This document shows positions 49,768-58,376 of a stretch of DNA of 64,000 nt, piece after piece. A model generated the notes under the pieces. The model made no database searches, had not been told where the DNA came from, and was given only the letters and a program-made list of their open reading frames with translations. The stretch comes from Paenisporosarcina antarctica (GTDB taxonomy: Bacteria > Bacillota > Bacilli > Bacillales_A > Planococcaceae). The translations under genes were made by a program, and so were the position numbers. Where the stretch lies: contig NZ_CP038015.1 in NCBI RefSeq assembly GCF_004367585.1, positions 505,001 to 569,000 of the forward strand. Reading direction: 5' to 3'. Position 1 is the first letter of the stretch, and each line of letters opens with the position of its first letter.

Positions 49768-49800
49768 AAATGAGCTTGAAAAGATATCTCCAAGCTCACA
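49768..49800 (+). terminator. AGCTTG hairpin, copy 2
   Basis: TGAGCTTG(A) pairs with (C)CAAGCTCA around AAAGATATCT. It resembles the hairpins at 45762 and 55593 but lacks their leader and a T-run, so it is a weak terminator at best. Confidence 0.5.
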
Positions 49801-49828
49801 GTATAGATAGATTGTAAGTGGATTAAAT

Positions 49829-50401
49829 TTAAAGTGCCTTAGTTTTACTGTGTAATTGTCTTTTCAATATCACTTCATCCACTAACCACTTTATTAAAAC
49901 GGCTTTTAAAATATATATAGGAAGAGAATATATATAACGCCAATTTTCTAATCTATAAATGTCTAACCAAACAACAAGGGGTTCAAAAATAAATGTAAAT
50001 ACTATTGCCATAACCGTATTAGCAATAATAAATTTTTTCCATTTAGGAAAAAATTGATATAAGAACATATGGGCAATAATTATGATGCCTTGGTCTATAG
50101 AAATTAATCTGGGCATAATATTGATTAATTGATATGGGTATGACCAGAGATGAGCTTCTACCCCAAAATCATCCATCATCATAACTAGTAACATTAATAA
50201 CGTCCCAAATAACAGTATTTGGCTAATTCTTTTTTTGTCTACGTATCTCCACCAAACAATCCAAGGAACAATTAACAGGATTACAAGTAACCACCATTGA
50301 AAAGAAAACAAATCGTGATTAATCCAATACACTAATCTCATATCAGTAAGTTCTTGATGAACATCACGTATTTGATCGTAAGTAGGATATTTTTCTGTCA
50401 T
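49829..50401 (-). CDS. CBO0543-type membrane protein
   Basis: A 190-residue protein with five or six membrane segments. WWRYVDKKRISQILLFGTLL and a patch MMMDDFGVEAHLWSYPYQL match the CBO0543 family as I remember it, common in Bacillus and Clostridium; function unknown. The C-terminus is charged and cytosolic. No strong ribosome site is visible before the ATG. Confidence 0.75.
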   Translation of the reverse strand: MTEKYPTYDQIRDVHQELTDMRLVYWINHDLFSFQWWLLVILLIVPWIVWWRYVDKKRISQILLFGTLLMLLVMMMDDFGVEAHLWSYPYQLINIMPRLISIDQGIIIIAHMFLYQFFPKWKKFIIANTVMAIVFTFIFEPLVVWLDIYRLENWRYIYSLPIYILKAVLIKWLVDEVILKRQLHSKTKAL

Positions 50402-50738
50402 TATTACACATCCTAATATCTAGTTTTTTTATTATCCCTCTTCTAAATAATAGGTTTCACAATGTAAAGCCATTCTAATCTTTTTATAGGAACCTCAGCC
50501 GTAAATTCTTGCATAAGCATTCATCATTGATTAATTTTAATATATATAAAAGGACATCAAATTCAGATGTCCTTTAGTAAATCACTTTATTATTTTTTGG
50601 TTAAACTATACAGCTATCAACTGAGCATAAGATGCTGCTTTTCTATCTATTGATAGATTCTAGAGGATAGGTTTAAGATTCTTCCCACACCTTTTGAAGT
50701 GCGCCACCAAATGTCATAAGAGTCGACGAAAACGCATA
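50402..50738. other. Gap with one terminator
   Basis: Holds the stem AAAGGACATC / GATGTCCTTT around AAATTCA (50548-50574). It is well placed to end the trkH-type gene reading in from the right (minus strand). Otherwise AT-rich with nothing recognised. Confidence 0.7.
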
Positions 50739-52088
50739 TTATCCGATAATGATACGTTCCTTCGGATAATGGTAATTGGCTTGTTGAGTTTTCCGGTTAA
50801 ACAAGAAAATAAAAGATAAAATTCCTATTCGTCCAATGAACATAAGTGAAATGATGACTACTTTTCCAACAGAACCTAGTTCAGGAGTAATACCCATAGA
50901 TAGACCAGTGGTACCAAATGCAGAAGTTACTTCAAACATAATTTCTAGTAAAGTAAATTGTTCAAATTCTGAGAGGATGACCACAGCTGCAAAACAAAGG
51001 CTTACAGCAAGCATACTTACAATGAAAGATTTCCTAATATCATCTTCGTGTATTTCACGTTTAAATACTTTGATACTTTTGTGTCCTCTCGCAAATGAGT
51101 ATATAAACAGTAAATTTAAAGCAAACGTGGTTGTTCGAATTCCCCCACCAACAGAACTTGGTGAAGCACCAATAAACATTAATAAACAGATAACCAATAA
51201 GGTAGCATCAGAAAACTGACTAATATCCATTGTTGCCAACCCACCATTCCTAGTTGTGGTTGATTGAAAGAACGAATAGAAAAGGGACTCATGCCAACTT
51301 TTATCAGCAAAGAAATGATTTGCTTCAAATGCCCAAATGATGATTGTTCCTACTAACATTAAAGAAAAAAAAGTCAGAGTTGTTACCTTTGTGTACAAGG
51401 AAAAGTGAATACGATGTTTCAAATTTCTATTTAGAATAAAATCCTTCACTTCAATAAGGACGGGGAATCCAATGGCTCCCAATGTTAATAAAATAATCGT
51501 AATGAATTGAACGAAGTAGTCATTTGCAAATGGTACAAGAGAGTTACCAGTAATATCAAACCCAGCATTTGTTGTTGCACTAACTGAGGCAAATAAACCT
51601 TGAAAATAAGCTTCTTGCCAAGTTGGGAAATAGTTCAGATAATGAGTGCCTAAAATAATTGTGCCAATGAACTCTATTAAAAGTATAATGAGTAATATTT
51701 GTCTCATAAGTTTGACTACACCAGCTAATTGAGATTGGTTCTGGTCAGTCATTATTAATTGTCGTTCTTTTAACCCAATTCTCTTTCCAAGTACGATCCA
51801 TATAAATGTACCAAGAGTCATAATCCCAATTCCGCCAAACTGAAGAATAAATAATAAAAAGAATATTCCTGTTGTACTAAATGTCTCTGGTGTGGATACA
51901 ACGGAAAGGCCGGTTACGCTTATGGCACTTACTACAGTAAATAACAAATCTAAAAAATCCCAACTGATGCCAGGTTTAAGGGCAACAGGTAAGCTAAGTA
52001 AAAGAGTTGAAAATAATACAGCAAATATATAAAAAGAAACAATAATCTTTGCAGGGTGAAACCTGATTTTCCTTAAAAAATTGGGCAC
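50739..52088 (-). CDS. TrkH/KtrB-type potassium uptake channel subunit (copy 2)
   Basis: A 449-residue membrane protein homologous to the gene at 31879-33207 but strongly diverged. Filter segments are SAISVTGLS, TTNAGFDI, TTTRNGGLAT and FGTTGLSMG; the third differs from the usual TAGFN by NGGLA. KtrB/KtrD-like length. GTG start, GAAAGGAG 9 nt upstream. No KtrA-type subunit lies nearby. Two copies suggest high- and low-affinity versions, as KtrB and KtrD in B. subtilis (inference). Confidence 0.9.
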   Translation of the reverse strand: MPNFLRKIRFHPAKIIVSFYIFAVLFSTLLLSLPVALKPGISWDFLDLLFTVVSAISVTGLSVVSTPETFSTTGIFFLLFILQFGGIGIMTLGTFIWIVLGKRIGLKERQLIMTDQNQSQLAGVVKLMRQILLIILLIEFIGTIILGTHYLNYFPTWQEAYFQGLFASVSATTNAGFDITGNSLVPFANDYFVQFITIILLTLGAIGFPVLIEVKDFILNRNLKHRIHFSLYTKVTTLTFFSLMLVGTIIIWAFEANHFFADKSWHESLFYSFFQSTTTRNGGLATMDISQFSDATLLVICLLMFIGASPSSVGGGIRTTTFALNLLFIYSFARGHKSIKVFKREIHEDDIRKSFIVSMLAVSLCFAAVVILSEFEQFTLLEIMFEVTSAFGTTGLSMGITPELGSVGKVVIISLMFIGRIGILSFIFLFNRKTQQANYHYPKERIIIG

Positions 52089-52233
52089 AAGACATGTCTC
52101 CTTTCACCAAATTATACATATAACTGAGTGTCGAACTTTAAAGGGGGAAGTTTAAAAAATCATATTCTTGGAATTATAACGCAGATAGATGAGGAAAGGA
52201 ATATTACTTGAGTAGGATAAATTATACTAGTAA

Positions 52234-52268
52234 AACAAGAAAGCTACTCTGTAAAGGGTAGCCTTTGT
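52234..52268 (-). terminator. Terminator of the ATP-grasp/esterase pair
   Basis: On the minus strand AAAGGCTAC / GTAGCTTT pair around CCTTTACAGA and are followed by CTTGTTTT. It lies about 105 nt after the esterase stop. Confidence 0.65.
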
Positions 52269-52371
52269 TGTTTTATTGTGGTCACACATAATTAAAGCAC
52301 CAGGGACATCTTCAAACCAATCCCAATATCCATTATTTATGGGATGAACAACTACTAGTGCTGTAAATGAC

Positions 52372-53121
52372 TTACATCCATTCACTTATATAAAAGCGAA
52401 ATTGTTTTCTCCACCAATCCCAGTCATGATGTGAATCATGTCCCCAAAAATCGATGCGAGCTGGAATCGATTTTTTTTCCAACAGATTCTTTAATTGATG
52501 GGTTTCATTAATCATTTCCTCTTCGTAAGCACCTTGTCCAACACAAATGACCAGTCGACTTTGTCTATAAGATTGTAAATAATTCTCATCATGCAAATCA
52601 TTCAAATAGGAAAGAGTGGAGTGAAAATAAACGTCATCATCCATATGATTCCCAAAAAAGTAACTCGTCGAAAAGACACCGCTGAGTGCTAGCAATCCAT
52701 CAAAAGCAAAGGGATGGCGAAAGAAAAAATTCGCACTATGGAATGCGCCCATGGAACAGCCGGTTATCCATATCTTTTGATCGTCTCCATGATTGCTCAT
52801 CTTACTTTTGTGTAAAATAGATGGCACAAGTTCTTGGGCTATGTACTGATCATATTGCTTATGACGCGTCATTCGAGCATTGATACTCGGATGTTGAGAG
52901 AAAAATGTTTCTTCATCAATTCCGTCACAGGCCCACACTTGAATGCGACCCTCCTCGATGAAGTCTCTCAACTCTTCAATCATTCCGTTGTCTTCATATT
53001 GAAAAAACCGCCCGCCAGATGACGGGAATGTTAATATCGGTTTTCCTTTATGACCATAAACTTTGTATTCCATGTCTCTATTTAATGAATGACTCCATTC
53101 CTTATGATAGGAGATATGCAT
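52372..53121 (-). CDS. Alpha/beta-hydrolase esterase family protein
   Basis: A 249-residue protein of the esterase-D/YjbI-like family. The nucleophile elbow is TGCSMGAFHSANF (Ser at about 125). The catalytic His is likely in WGHDSHHDWDWW near the C-terminus, and the oxyanion segment is TFPSSGGRFFQYED. It begins 1 nt after the ATP-grasp stop and its GAGG ribosome site overlaps that gene, so expression is coupled. Such pairing suggests it acts on, or releases, the ATP-grasp product (inference). Confidence 0.85.
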   Translation of the reverse strand: MHISYHKEWSHSLNRDMEYKVYGHKGKPILTFPSSGGRFFQYEDNGMIEELRDFIEEGRIQVWACDGIDEETFFSQHPSINARMTRHKQYDQYIAQELVPSILHKSKMSNHGDDQKIWITGCSMGAFHSANFFFRHPFAFDGLLALSGVFSTSYFFGNHMDDDVYFHSTLSYLNDLHDENYLQSYRQSRLVICVGQGAYEEEMINETHQLKNLLEKKSIPARIDFWGHDSHHDWDWWRKQFRFYISEWM

Positions 53122-53122
53122 A

Positions 53123-54295
53123 TTAATTCCTCATTTCCTCTTGAACATAAGAGACGATTGATTGTACTTTTTCTAACGTATCTGCTCGAAACTGAAAAGC
53201 GTAATTGCCCATTGCCTGACTAAAAACATCTTCAATTCGATTATGGTTAACAAGGTAAGGTGAAAAGATAGACAGTATGTCTTCATGGCTGTGTACATAG
53301 TGCTTATGATCTTTCCGGCTTGCATAGGCGGTAAAGTATTTTCCTTCTTTAGTCGTGTTCACATGATTATGGACAACCATATTGGCCCATTCTTTATAAA
53401 CATCGCAATCATACGTAAAGTTAATGGCATCTGGCATCCAAGCACCAGGAGGTCTCATATTTACTTCAAGTGCGTAGAGCTTGCCATTTTTTTTGGACTC
53501 AAATAATTCAATGTGAAAAAATCGTTCTTTTATGTCAAAAGCACGCAAAATACTCTGTCCTGCTAGCTTAATTTTTGTTGGGACTTCTTTTAAACAATAG
53601 TAGTGCAAATGGTCATTTGTATTTACGACCTTCATAATACTTTGGTCAAATAAGTGAGTGGCAGCTAATTGTACAACGCCATCACGGTCAATTAAGCCAT
53701 CATAAGTTAAAACATTACCTTCAATGAATTCTTCTGCAATAAAATTGACTTCTCCAGGCTTGTGTTCAAAAAATTGGTTTAATTCCTGGTCATTATTTAT
53801 CTTAGAAGTCATGCTTGCACCTGCACCCAAATCCGGTTTAATTACGATAGGATATCCAACGGTTTTAATAAAGTTAACTGATTTTGTATAATTAATATCC
53901 TTTATACTGCGAATCATCGTGACATCGCATTTTTCGAAAAACTTTTTCATCTTGGATTTGTGTATGACATCGTATACCGAATCCAATTTTGTACCGTATA
54001 TATTGAAATCGGTTCGAATTTTTGCTTCCAGTTCTAACCAATGGTCGTTTAGAGATTCAAAACGATCTATTTTTCCAAACTTATGAGTGAAATAACCAAC
54101 CGATTTCAGAACTTCATCGTAGTCTTCCATATTTCTAATTTGAATGTAATCTGTTAACGCTTCCTTCAGCTTATCGCTTAGAGCATCATAAGGTGTATCC
54201 CCAATTCCCAGGACGTTTGCACCGCTATTTTTTAAATTGATACAAAAATAGGTACTATTTTGAGGAAAGTGTGGTGAGAAGAAAATTATGTTCAC
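53123..54295 (-). CDS. ATP-grasp ligase of unknown substrate
   Basis: A 390-residue carboxylate-amine/thiol ligase-type protein. The N-terminal part (1-110) is a pre-ATP-grasp domain (MNIIFFSPHFPQNSTYFC, GIGDTPYDAL). The ATP-grasp core has YPIVIKPDLGAGASMT (about 149-164), AEEFIEGNVLTYDGL and the metal-binding LEVNMRPPGAWMPD. The C-terminus is a helical tail. The substrate is not identifiable. It is the first gene of a two-gene unit with the esterase. Confidence 0.85.
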   Translation of the reverse strand: MNIIFFSPHFPQNSTYFCINLKNSGANVLGIGDTPYDALSDKLKEALTDYIQIRNMEDYDEVLKSVGYFTHKFGKIDRFESLNDHWLELEAKIRTDFNIYGTKLDSVYDVIHKSKMKKFFEKCDVTMIRSIKDINYTKSVNFIKTVGYPIVIKPDLGAGASMTSKINNDQELNQFFEHKPGEVNFIAEEFIEGNVLTYDGLIDRDGVVQLAATHLFDQSIMKVVNTNDHLHYYCLKEVPTKIKLAGQSILRAFDIKERFFHIELFESKKNGKLYALEVNMRPPGAWMPDAINFTYDCDVYKEWANMVVHNHVNTTKEGKYFTAYASRKDHKHYVHSHEDILSIFSPYLVNHNRIEDVFSQAMGNYAFQFRADTLEKVQSIVSYVQEEMRN

Positions 54296-54549
54296 TATAG
54301 TTCCTCCTAGAAATTGTTTTATATATAAATGTACTGTATGAATATTCAGTAATCAAGTAGTTTTTATTTTTTAAGGCTTTATTAAAGGAGGAAAAGGTTG
54401 ATTGAACGTTAAATAATATAGAGAAGGGGTTTCCCTTTGTAAATAGTGAGTCTGGATAATATACGATTGTGAAGATTTAACTTAAAATAACTTGGTCATG
54501 TTAATTGAATAACGATAGTAAATTATTTTTTGAATTATGGAGGTATTTT

Positions 54550-55404
54550 ATGAATAATGAATTTTTGGAAACTATTGTTGAATGTATGGCTACAAATAAA
54601 GAAATGTCCAATATTCAAAAGGTACAAACTGAACATCGTGTAAAGTTAGTCGAATTTTGGGGAATAAAAGAAGGAAGTAGGGTTCTAGAAATAGGCTGTG
54701 GACAAGGTGATACAACTGCTGTCCTTGCATACTTTGTTGGTGAAAAAGGGCTAGTGCACGGTATTGATAGTGCATCACTAACTTATGGAAGTCCAATTTC
54801 ACTAGGAGACTCTGCGGAGTATTTAATGCAATCTAAGCTAGGTAAACAAATAAAATTTGATTTTGAAATTGATTTACTATCTTCAAATAGCTTAGAAATC
54901 ATAGAGGACTACTTCGATTATATAGTATTTTCTCATTGTTCCTGGTACTTAAAATCTTTAGACGAACTACGGGAATTAATGCAAAAAATAAAAAAGTGGG
55001 GTAAACAGCTTTGTTTTGCAGAATGGGATTCGAGAATCAAAACTATCGAGCAATACCCTCATTTGTTATCTATTCTTATCCAAGCTCAGTATGAATCATT
55101 TAAGGACGATAGTGTTTCAAATATAAGAACTCTTTTTACGCCAAAAGATATTAAATCAATTGTTGAAAGTTCTGGTTGGACTATTATTAATGATGAAACA
55201 ATTGATTGTCCTGAGTTGCAAGATGGGAATTGGGAGATTAACAAGGTAGTTATCGATATAGAAGATGAGCTTAATAAAACAAGCGATATACCCATCAAAC
55301 TAAAAGAGCTTATTCAGTCGGAAGTCATGTTGTTAGAAGAATTTATCAATTCGAATCAAGTCAAGCCACTGCCAACTTACGCGTTTATTGCAGTAAAACA
55401 GTAA
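54550..55404 (+). CDS. Class I SAM-dependent methyltransferase
   Basis: A 284-residue Rossmann-fold methyltransferase. Motif I is VLEIGCGQGDTT (about 41-52), followed by GLVHGIDSASLTYG and the acidic/aromatic motif DYIVFSHCSWYL. The C-terminal third is variable and likely substrate specific. Substrate unknown. ATG at 54550 follows ATGGAGG by 6 nt; the in-frame codon at 54505 has no ribosome site. It is divergent from the ATP-grasp pair. Confidence 0.85.
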   Translation: MNNEFLETIVECMATNKEMSNIQKVQTEHRVKLVEFWGIKEGSRVLEIGCGQGDTTAVLAYFVGEKGLVHGIDSASLTYGSPISLGDSAEYLMQSKLGKQIKFDFEIDLLSSNSLEIIEDYFDYIVFSHCSWYLKSLDELRELMQKIKKWGKQLCFAEWDSRIKTIEQYPHLLSILIQAQYESFKDDSVSNIRTLFTPKDIKSIVESSGWTIINDETIDCPELQDGNWEINKVVIDIEDELNKTSDIPIKLKELIQSEVMLLEEFINSNQVKPLPTYAFIAVKQ

Positions 55405-55592
55405 GATGGTATTTATATCATATTAGATATTCTAATCTAGTATATACGGTAACTACTTGACCCCAACGGTAAATTAAATTGACAGATAAAAGTAAAGGTA
55501 GCGTAAATCAAAGGAGGATTGACGCTATTGTTATGAAGTTGATGAAATGGTGATTATTAAAATTATATTATTAATTTGAGACCTAACTCTTT

Positions 55593-55662
55593 AGGATGCT
55601 TTAGTAAGAAAAAGACAGTCAAATAAAGAGCTTGGAAATATATTTCCAAGCTCTTTTGTGTG
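55593..55662 (+). terminator. AGCTTGGA hairpin, copy 3
   Basis: AGAGCTTGGAAAT / ATTTCCAAGCTCT followed by TTTG. The leader CTTTAGTAAGAAAAAGACAG and AGTCAAATAAA match the copy at 45762 (TTTAGTAA, AGTCAAATAAA), so the similarity goes beyond the stem. Confidence 0.75.
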
Positions 55663-55690
55663 ATGACTTTAGAATCACGATTGAAAAAAC

Positions 55691-55900
55691 TTAAGAAAAC
55701 ACATCAACTACTATCATAAACATCAAGGGTAGGATTGAAGCCACAATAAATCCTACAGCTATCACAGATGTTACGTAAACCATTAACTTAAAATAAGTAA
55801 TCTCATCTTTTTTGTAAGCTAAAGTAAACAATTTAATTAAATAATAAACAGTAGAAATCGTGATGATAATCGTGAAGATACTTGCTATGATTATTTCCAT
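55691..55900 (-). CDS. Small two-helix membrane protein
   Basis: A 69-residue protein: helix about 3-25, a short charged loop (AYKKDEITYF) and helix about 41-66. AAAGGGTGG lies about 7 nt before the ATG. No family is recognised. Composition and ribosome site suggest that it is a real gene. Confidence 0.6.
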   Translation of the reverse strand: MEIIIASIFTIIITISTVYYLIKLFTLAYKKDEITYFKLMVYVTSVIAVGFIVASILPLMFMIVVDVFS

Positions 55901-55956
55901 TTCAGACCACCCTTTAAAATGAAGGTACTTTTAATCAAACTAAATAGTCTTTCGTG

Positions 55957-56367
55957 TTAATTAAGTGGGAGAGTTAGTTGCCATGAAACACCAAATTTAT
56001 CGTTGAACCAACCGAACTTTTCACTAAAGGGGTATGCTGCTAACGGCATCAAAATTTCTCCATCTAGAGAAAGGATATTGTAAACACGATCAATTTCTTC
56101 TTCGGAATCACATGTGACAAACATGGATAGGGAAGGAGTAAAAGTAAAATCATGCTTCACATTGCTATCGCTAACCATGAACTCTTGTCCTTTTAGTGAA
56201 AATGTAGCGTGTAAAACGGTGCCTTCTTTACCAGCTTCATTCGCTCCATAACGAGTAATGTTTATAATTTCAGATTGGTTAAATAATGAAGTATACGAAT
56301 TCATTGCTTCTTCAGCGGTCCCTTCAAACATCAAAAATGGATGGATTTTTTGTTTTGTATGTGTCAA
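55957..56367 (-). CDS. VOC (PhnB-like) protein
   Basis: A 136-residue glyoxalase/VOC-fold protein of the PhnB/3-demethylubiquinone-methyltransferase-like group. HPFLMFEGTAEEAMNSYTSL (about 9-28) opens the domain; FGWFNDKFGVSWQLTLP closes it. Function is unknown and members are often called metalloenzymes without proof. TTG start, GGAGCG upstream. Confidence 0.88.
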   Translation of the reverse strand: MTHTKQKIHPFLMFEGTAEEAMNSYTSLFNQSEIINITRYGANEAGKEGTVLHATFSLKGQEFMVSDSNVKHDFTFTPSLSMFVTCDSEEEIDRVYNILSLDGEILMPLAAYPFSEKFGWFNDKFGVSWQLTLPLN

Positions 56368-56655
56368 TTTAATCGCTCCTTCCTTCTATCATAGTAAAAT
56401 ATTCTTGATTATATGTTAACATAATATTCCAAAGATGATATATAGGGAAGAATTTCTCAGTGATAGTCTTAAAACAATCAAAAAAATTAATAGAAACTAA
56501 AATCTAAATGCTCACGAAGGCGCGTTCTTCTTAGTAAGTATGTATAGCAATTGTATAAAACGTACTCGTAAAACAAATAATTCTCAATAGTAACTGAATA
56601 TCCTTATTTCATCGTCTCGTGATACAATTGAAGTAATTGAAATGGAGGAAATTAC

Positions 56656-58023
56656 ATGTCTTTACCCGTACAAAAGAACGACCGCATCACGGTTCATGTT
56701 GAAGATTTAACTCATGACGGAGCAGGAGTCGCGAAAGTAGATGGCTACCCGTTATTTATTGTAGGTGCACTGCCAGGTGAAATAGCAGAAATCCACGTAG
56801 TAAAAACAACGAAATCGTATGGCTTTGGAAAATTAATTGAAATTATTAAACCATCAGAACACCGCGTAGCGCCACCTTGTCATGTGTTTGACGAATGTGG
56901 TGGATGCCAAGTGCAGCATCTATCATACGAAGGTCAACTTAAGTGGAAACAACAATTAGTGAAAAATGCAATAGAGCGTATTGCTAGGTTACCTCACGTA
57001 ACTGTTCATCCCGTAAAAGGAATGGACAACCCATGGCGCTACCGTAACAAATCGCAGATTCCATTTGCCTTACAAGATGGCAAAGTAGTAGGTGGCTTTT
57101 ATAAAACGCGTTCACATGAAATTGTAGACACAGATACATGTATCATTCAATCTGAACAAGCGGATGATCTACTTCGTGAAATGAAAAAGCAATTAGGCCG
57201 AATTGGTATCACTCCGTATAACGAAAAAACTCACCAAGGTATGTTGCGTCACATCGTCATTCGTAAAGCACTTGCAACTAGTGAAATCATGGTCGTGATC
57301 GTGACGAAGAAAAAGAAATTCCCACAAAGAGAAGAAGCAATTGAAGCAATTAAATTAATTTTGCCAGAAGTTACATCAATCGTTCAAAATATAAACTCTG
57401 AAAAAACAAATGTTATTTTCGGTGAAGAAACGTTCACTTTGTTCGGCAAAGATTCAATTGAAGATACAATTGGCGATGTTCGATTTGAAATTTCAGCTCG
57501 TTCATTCTATCAAGTTAACCCTGAACAAACAGAAGTATTATACAAACAAGCTCTAGAGTATGCTCAACTAACAGGTACAGAAACTGTTATTGATGCCTAT
57601 TGTGGAATTGGAACGATTTCTCTGTTCTTGGCGAAAGAAGCGAAGCAAGTATTGGGCGTTGATGTTGTACCACAAGCCATTGAAGATGCGAAAAGAAACG
57701 CAGAAATCAACAAATTTAAAAACACTTATTTCGAAGAAGGACTTGCAGAAGTCGTTATACCGAAATGGTACAAAGACGGCATTACAGCCGACGTATTAGT
57801 AGTCGATCCTCCACGTAAAGGATGCGACGAAGCATTACTTCTAACAATTTTAGAGCAAAAACCGAAGCGTGTAGTTTATGTATCATGTAACCCAGCAACA
57901 CTTGCTCGTGACTTGCGAATTTTAGAAGACGGCGGATACGCGACACAAGAAGTACAGCCTGTTGATATGTTCCCACAGACTACGCATTGTGAAGCTGTTG
58001 CTTGGTTAGAGTTGAGAAAGTAA
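56656..58023 (+). CDS. rlmCD: 23S rRNA (uracil-C5)-methyltransferase RlmCD
   Basis: A 455-residue TrmA/RumA-type enzyme that makes m5U in 23S rRNA (U747 and U1939 in B. subtilis YefA). Residues 5-65 are a TRAM RNA-binding domain. Cysteines 75, 81, 84 and 162 match the [4Fe-4S] ligands. The SAM fold has DAYCGIGTISLFLAKEA, then VVDPPRKGCDEALL and the catalytic-Cys motif VVYVSCNPATLARDL. GGAGG lies 8 nt before the ATG. It marks the return of the conserved B. subtilis-like order. Confidence 0.95.
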   Translation: MSLPVQKNDRITVHVEDLTHDGAGVAKVDGYPLFIVGALPGEIAEIHVVKTTKSYGFGKLIEIIKPSEHRVAPPCHVFDECGGCQVQHLSYEGQLKWKQQLVKNAIERIARLPHVTVHPVKGMDNPWRYRNKSQIPFALQDGKVVGGFYKTRSHEIVDTDTCIIQSEQADDLLREMKKQLGRIGITPYNEKTHQGMLRHIVIRKALATSEIMVVIVTKKKKFPQREEAIEAIKLILPEVTSIVQNINSEKTNVIFGEETFTLFGKDSIEDTIGDVRFEISARSFYQVNPEQTEVLYKQALEYAQLTGTETVIDAYCGIGTISLFLAKEAKQVLGVDVVPQAIEDAKRNAEINKFKNTYFEEGLAEVVIPKWYKDGITADVLVVDPPRKGCDEALLLTILEQKPKRVVYVSCNPATLARDLRILEDGGYATQEVQPVDMFPQTTHCEAVAWLELRK

Positions 58024-58066
58024 AGTTGTAAAGATAAAGGTCATGAAGAAAAGTATTGAAACTAGA

Positions 58067-58106
58067 TCCAAAGCTCAAGCCGAAAATGGCTTGGGCTTTT
58101 TTCACG
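58067..58106 (+). terminator. rlmCD terminator
   Basis: Stem AAAGCTCAAGCC / GGCTTGGGCTTT with a GAAAAT loop and TTTTTT. Confidence 0.9.
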
Positions 58107-58376
58107 AATGAATTTACCAACTGTAAATATGATATTAAATGGTCTTTTTACCTGTGAATAACGAACACAACTGTTGCACTTACTTCTCTATAAAATTACC
58201 ATTACATAGACACGAGATATTAATCTCTTTCAAACTACTCAATAAAGCAGTAGTAAAGTTTTTCCCCTCGGTCTGTTTCAAATAATATCGAGGTATGAAT
58301 CTGGAATAAGGTAATGCGGTACTGTAATTTCCTGTGATTGACCTATTATGATTAATAAATGATAAGGAGAGATTGT
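58107..58376. other. Gap without recognisable gene
   Basis: AT-rich DNA with no supported frame. A minus-strand 100-codon frame (58180-58482) overlaps the next gene and lacks a ribosome site. Confidence 0.5.

Noticed and set aside
52227-52385. A 52-codon minus-strand frame overlapping the esterase stop, starting with GTG
   Set aside because: The product looks coherent in part, but the terminator of the esterase unit lies inside it and no ribosome site fits; most likely chance or a very old relic.
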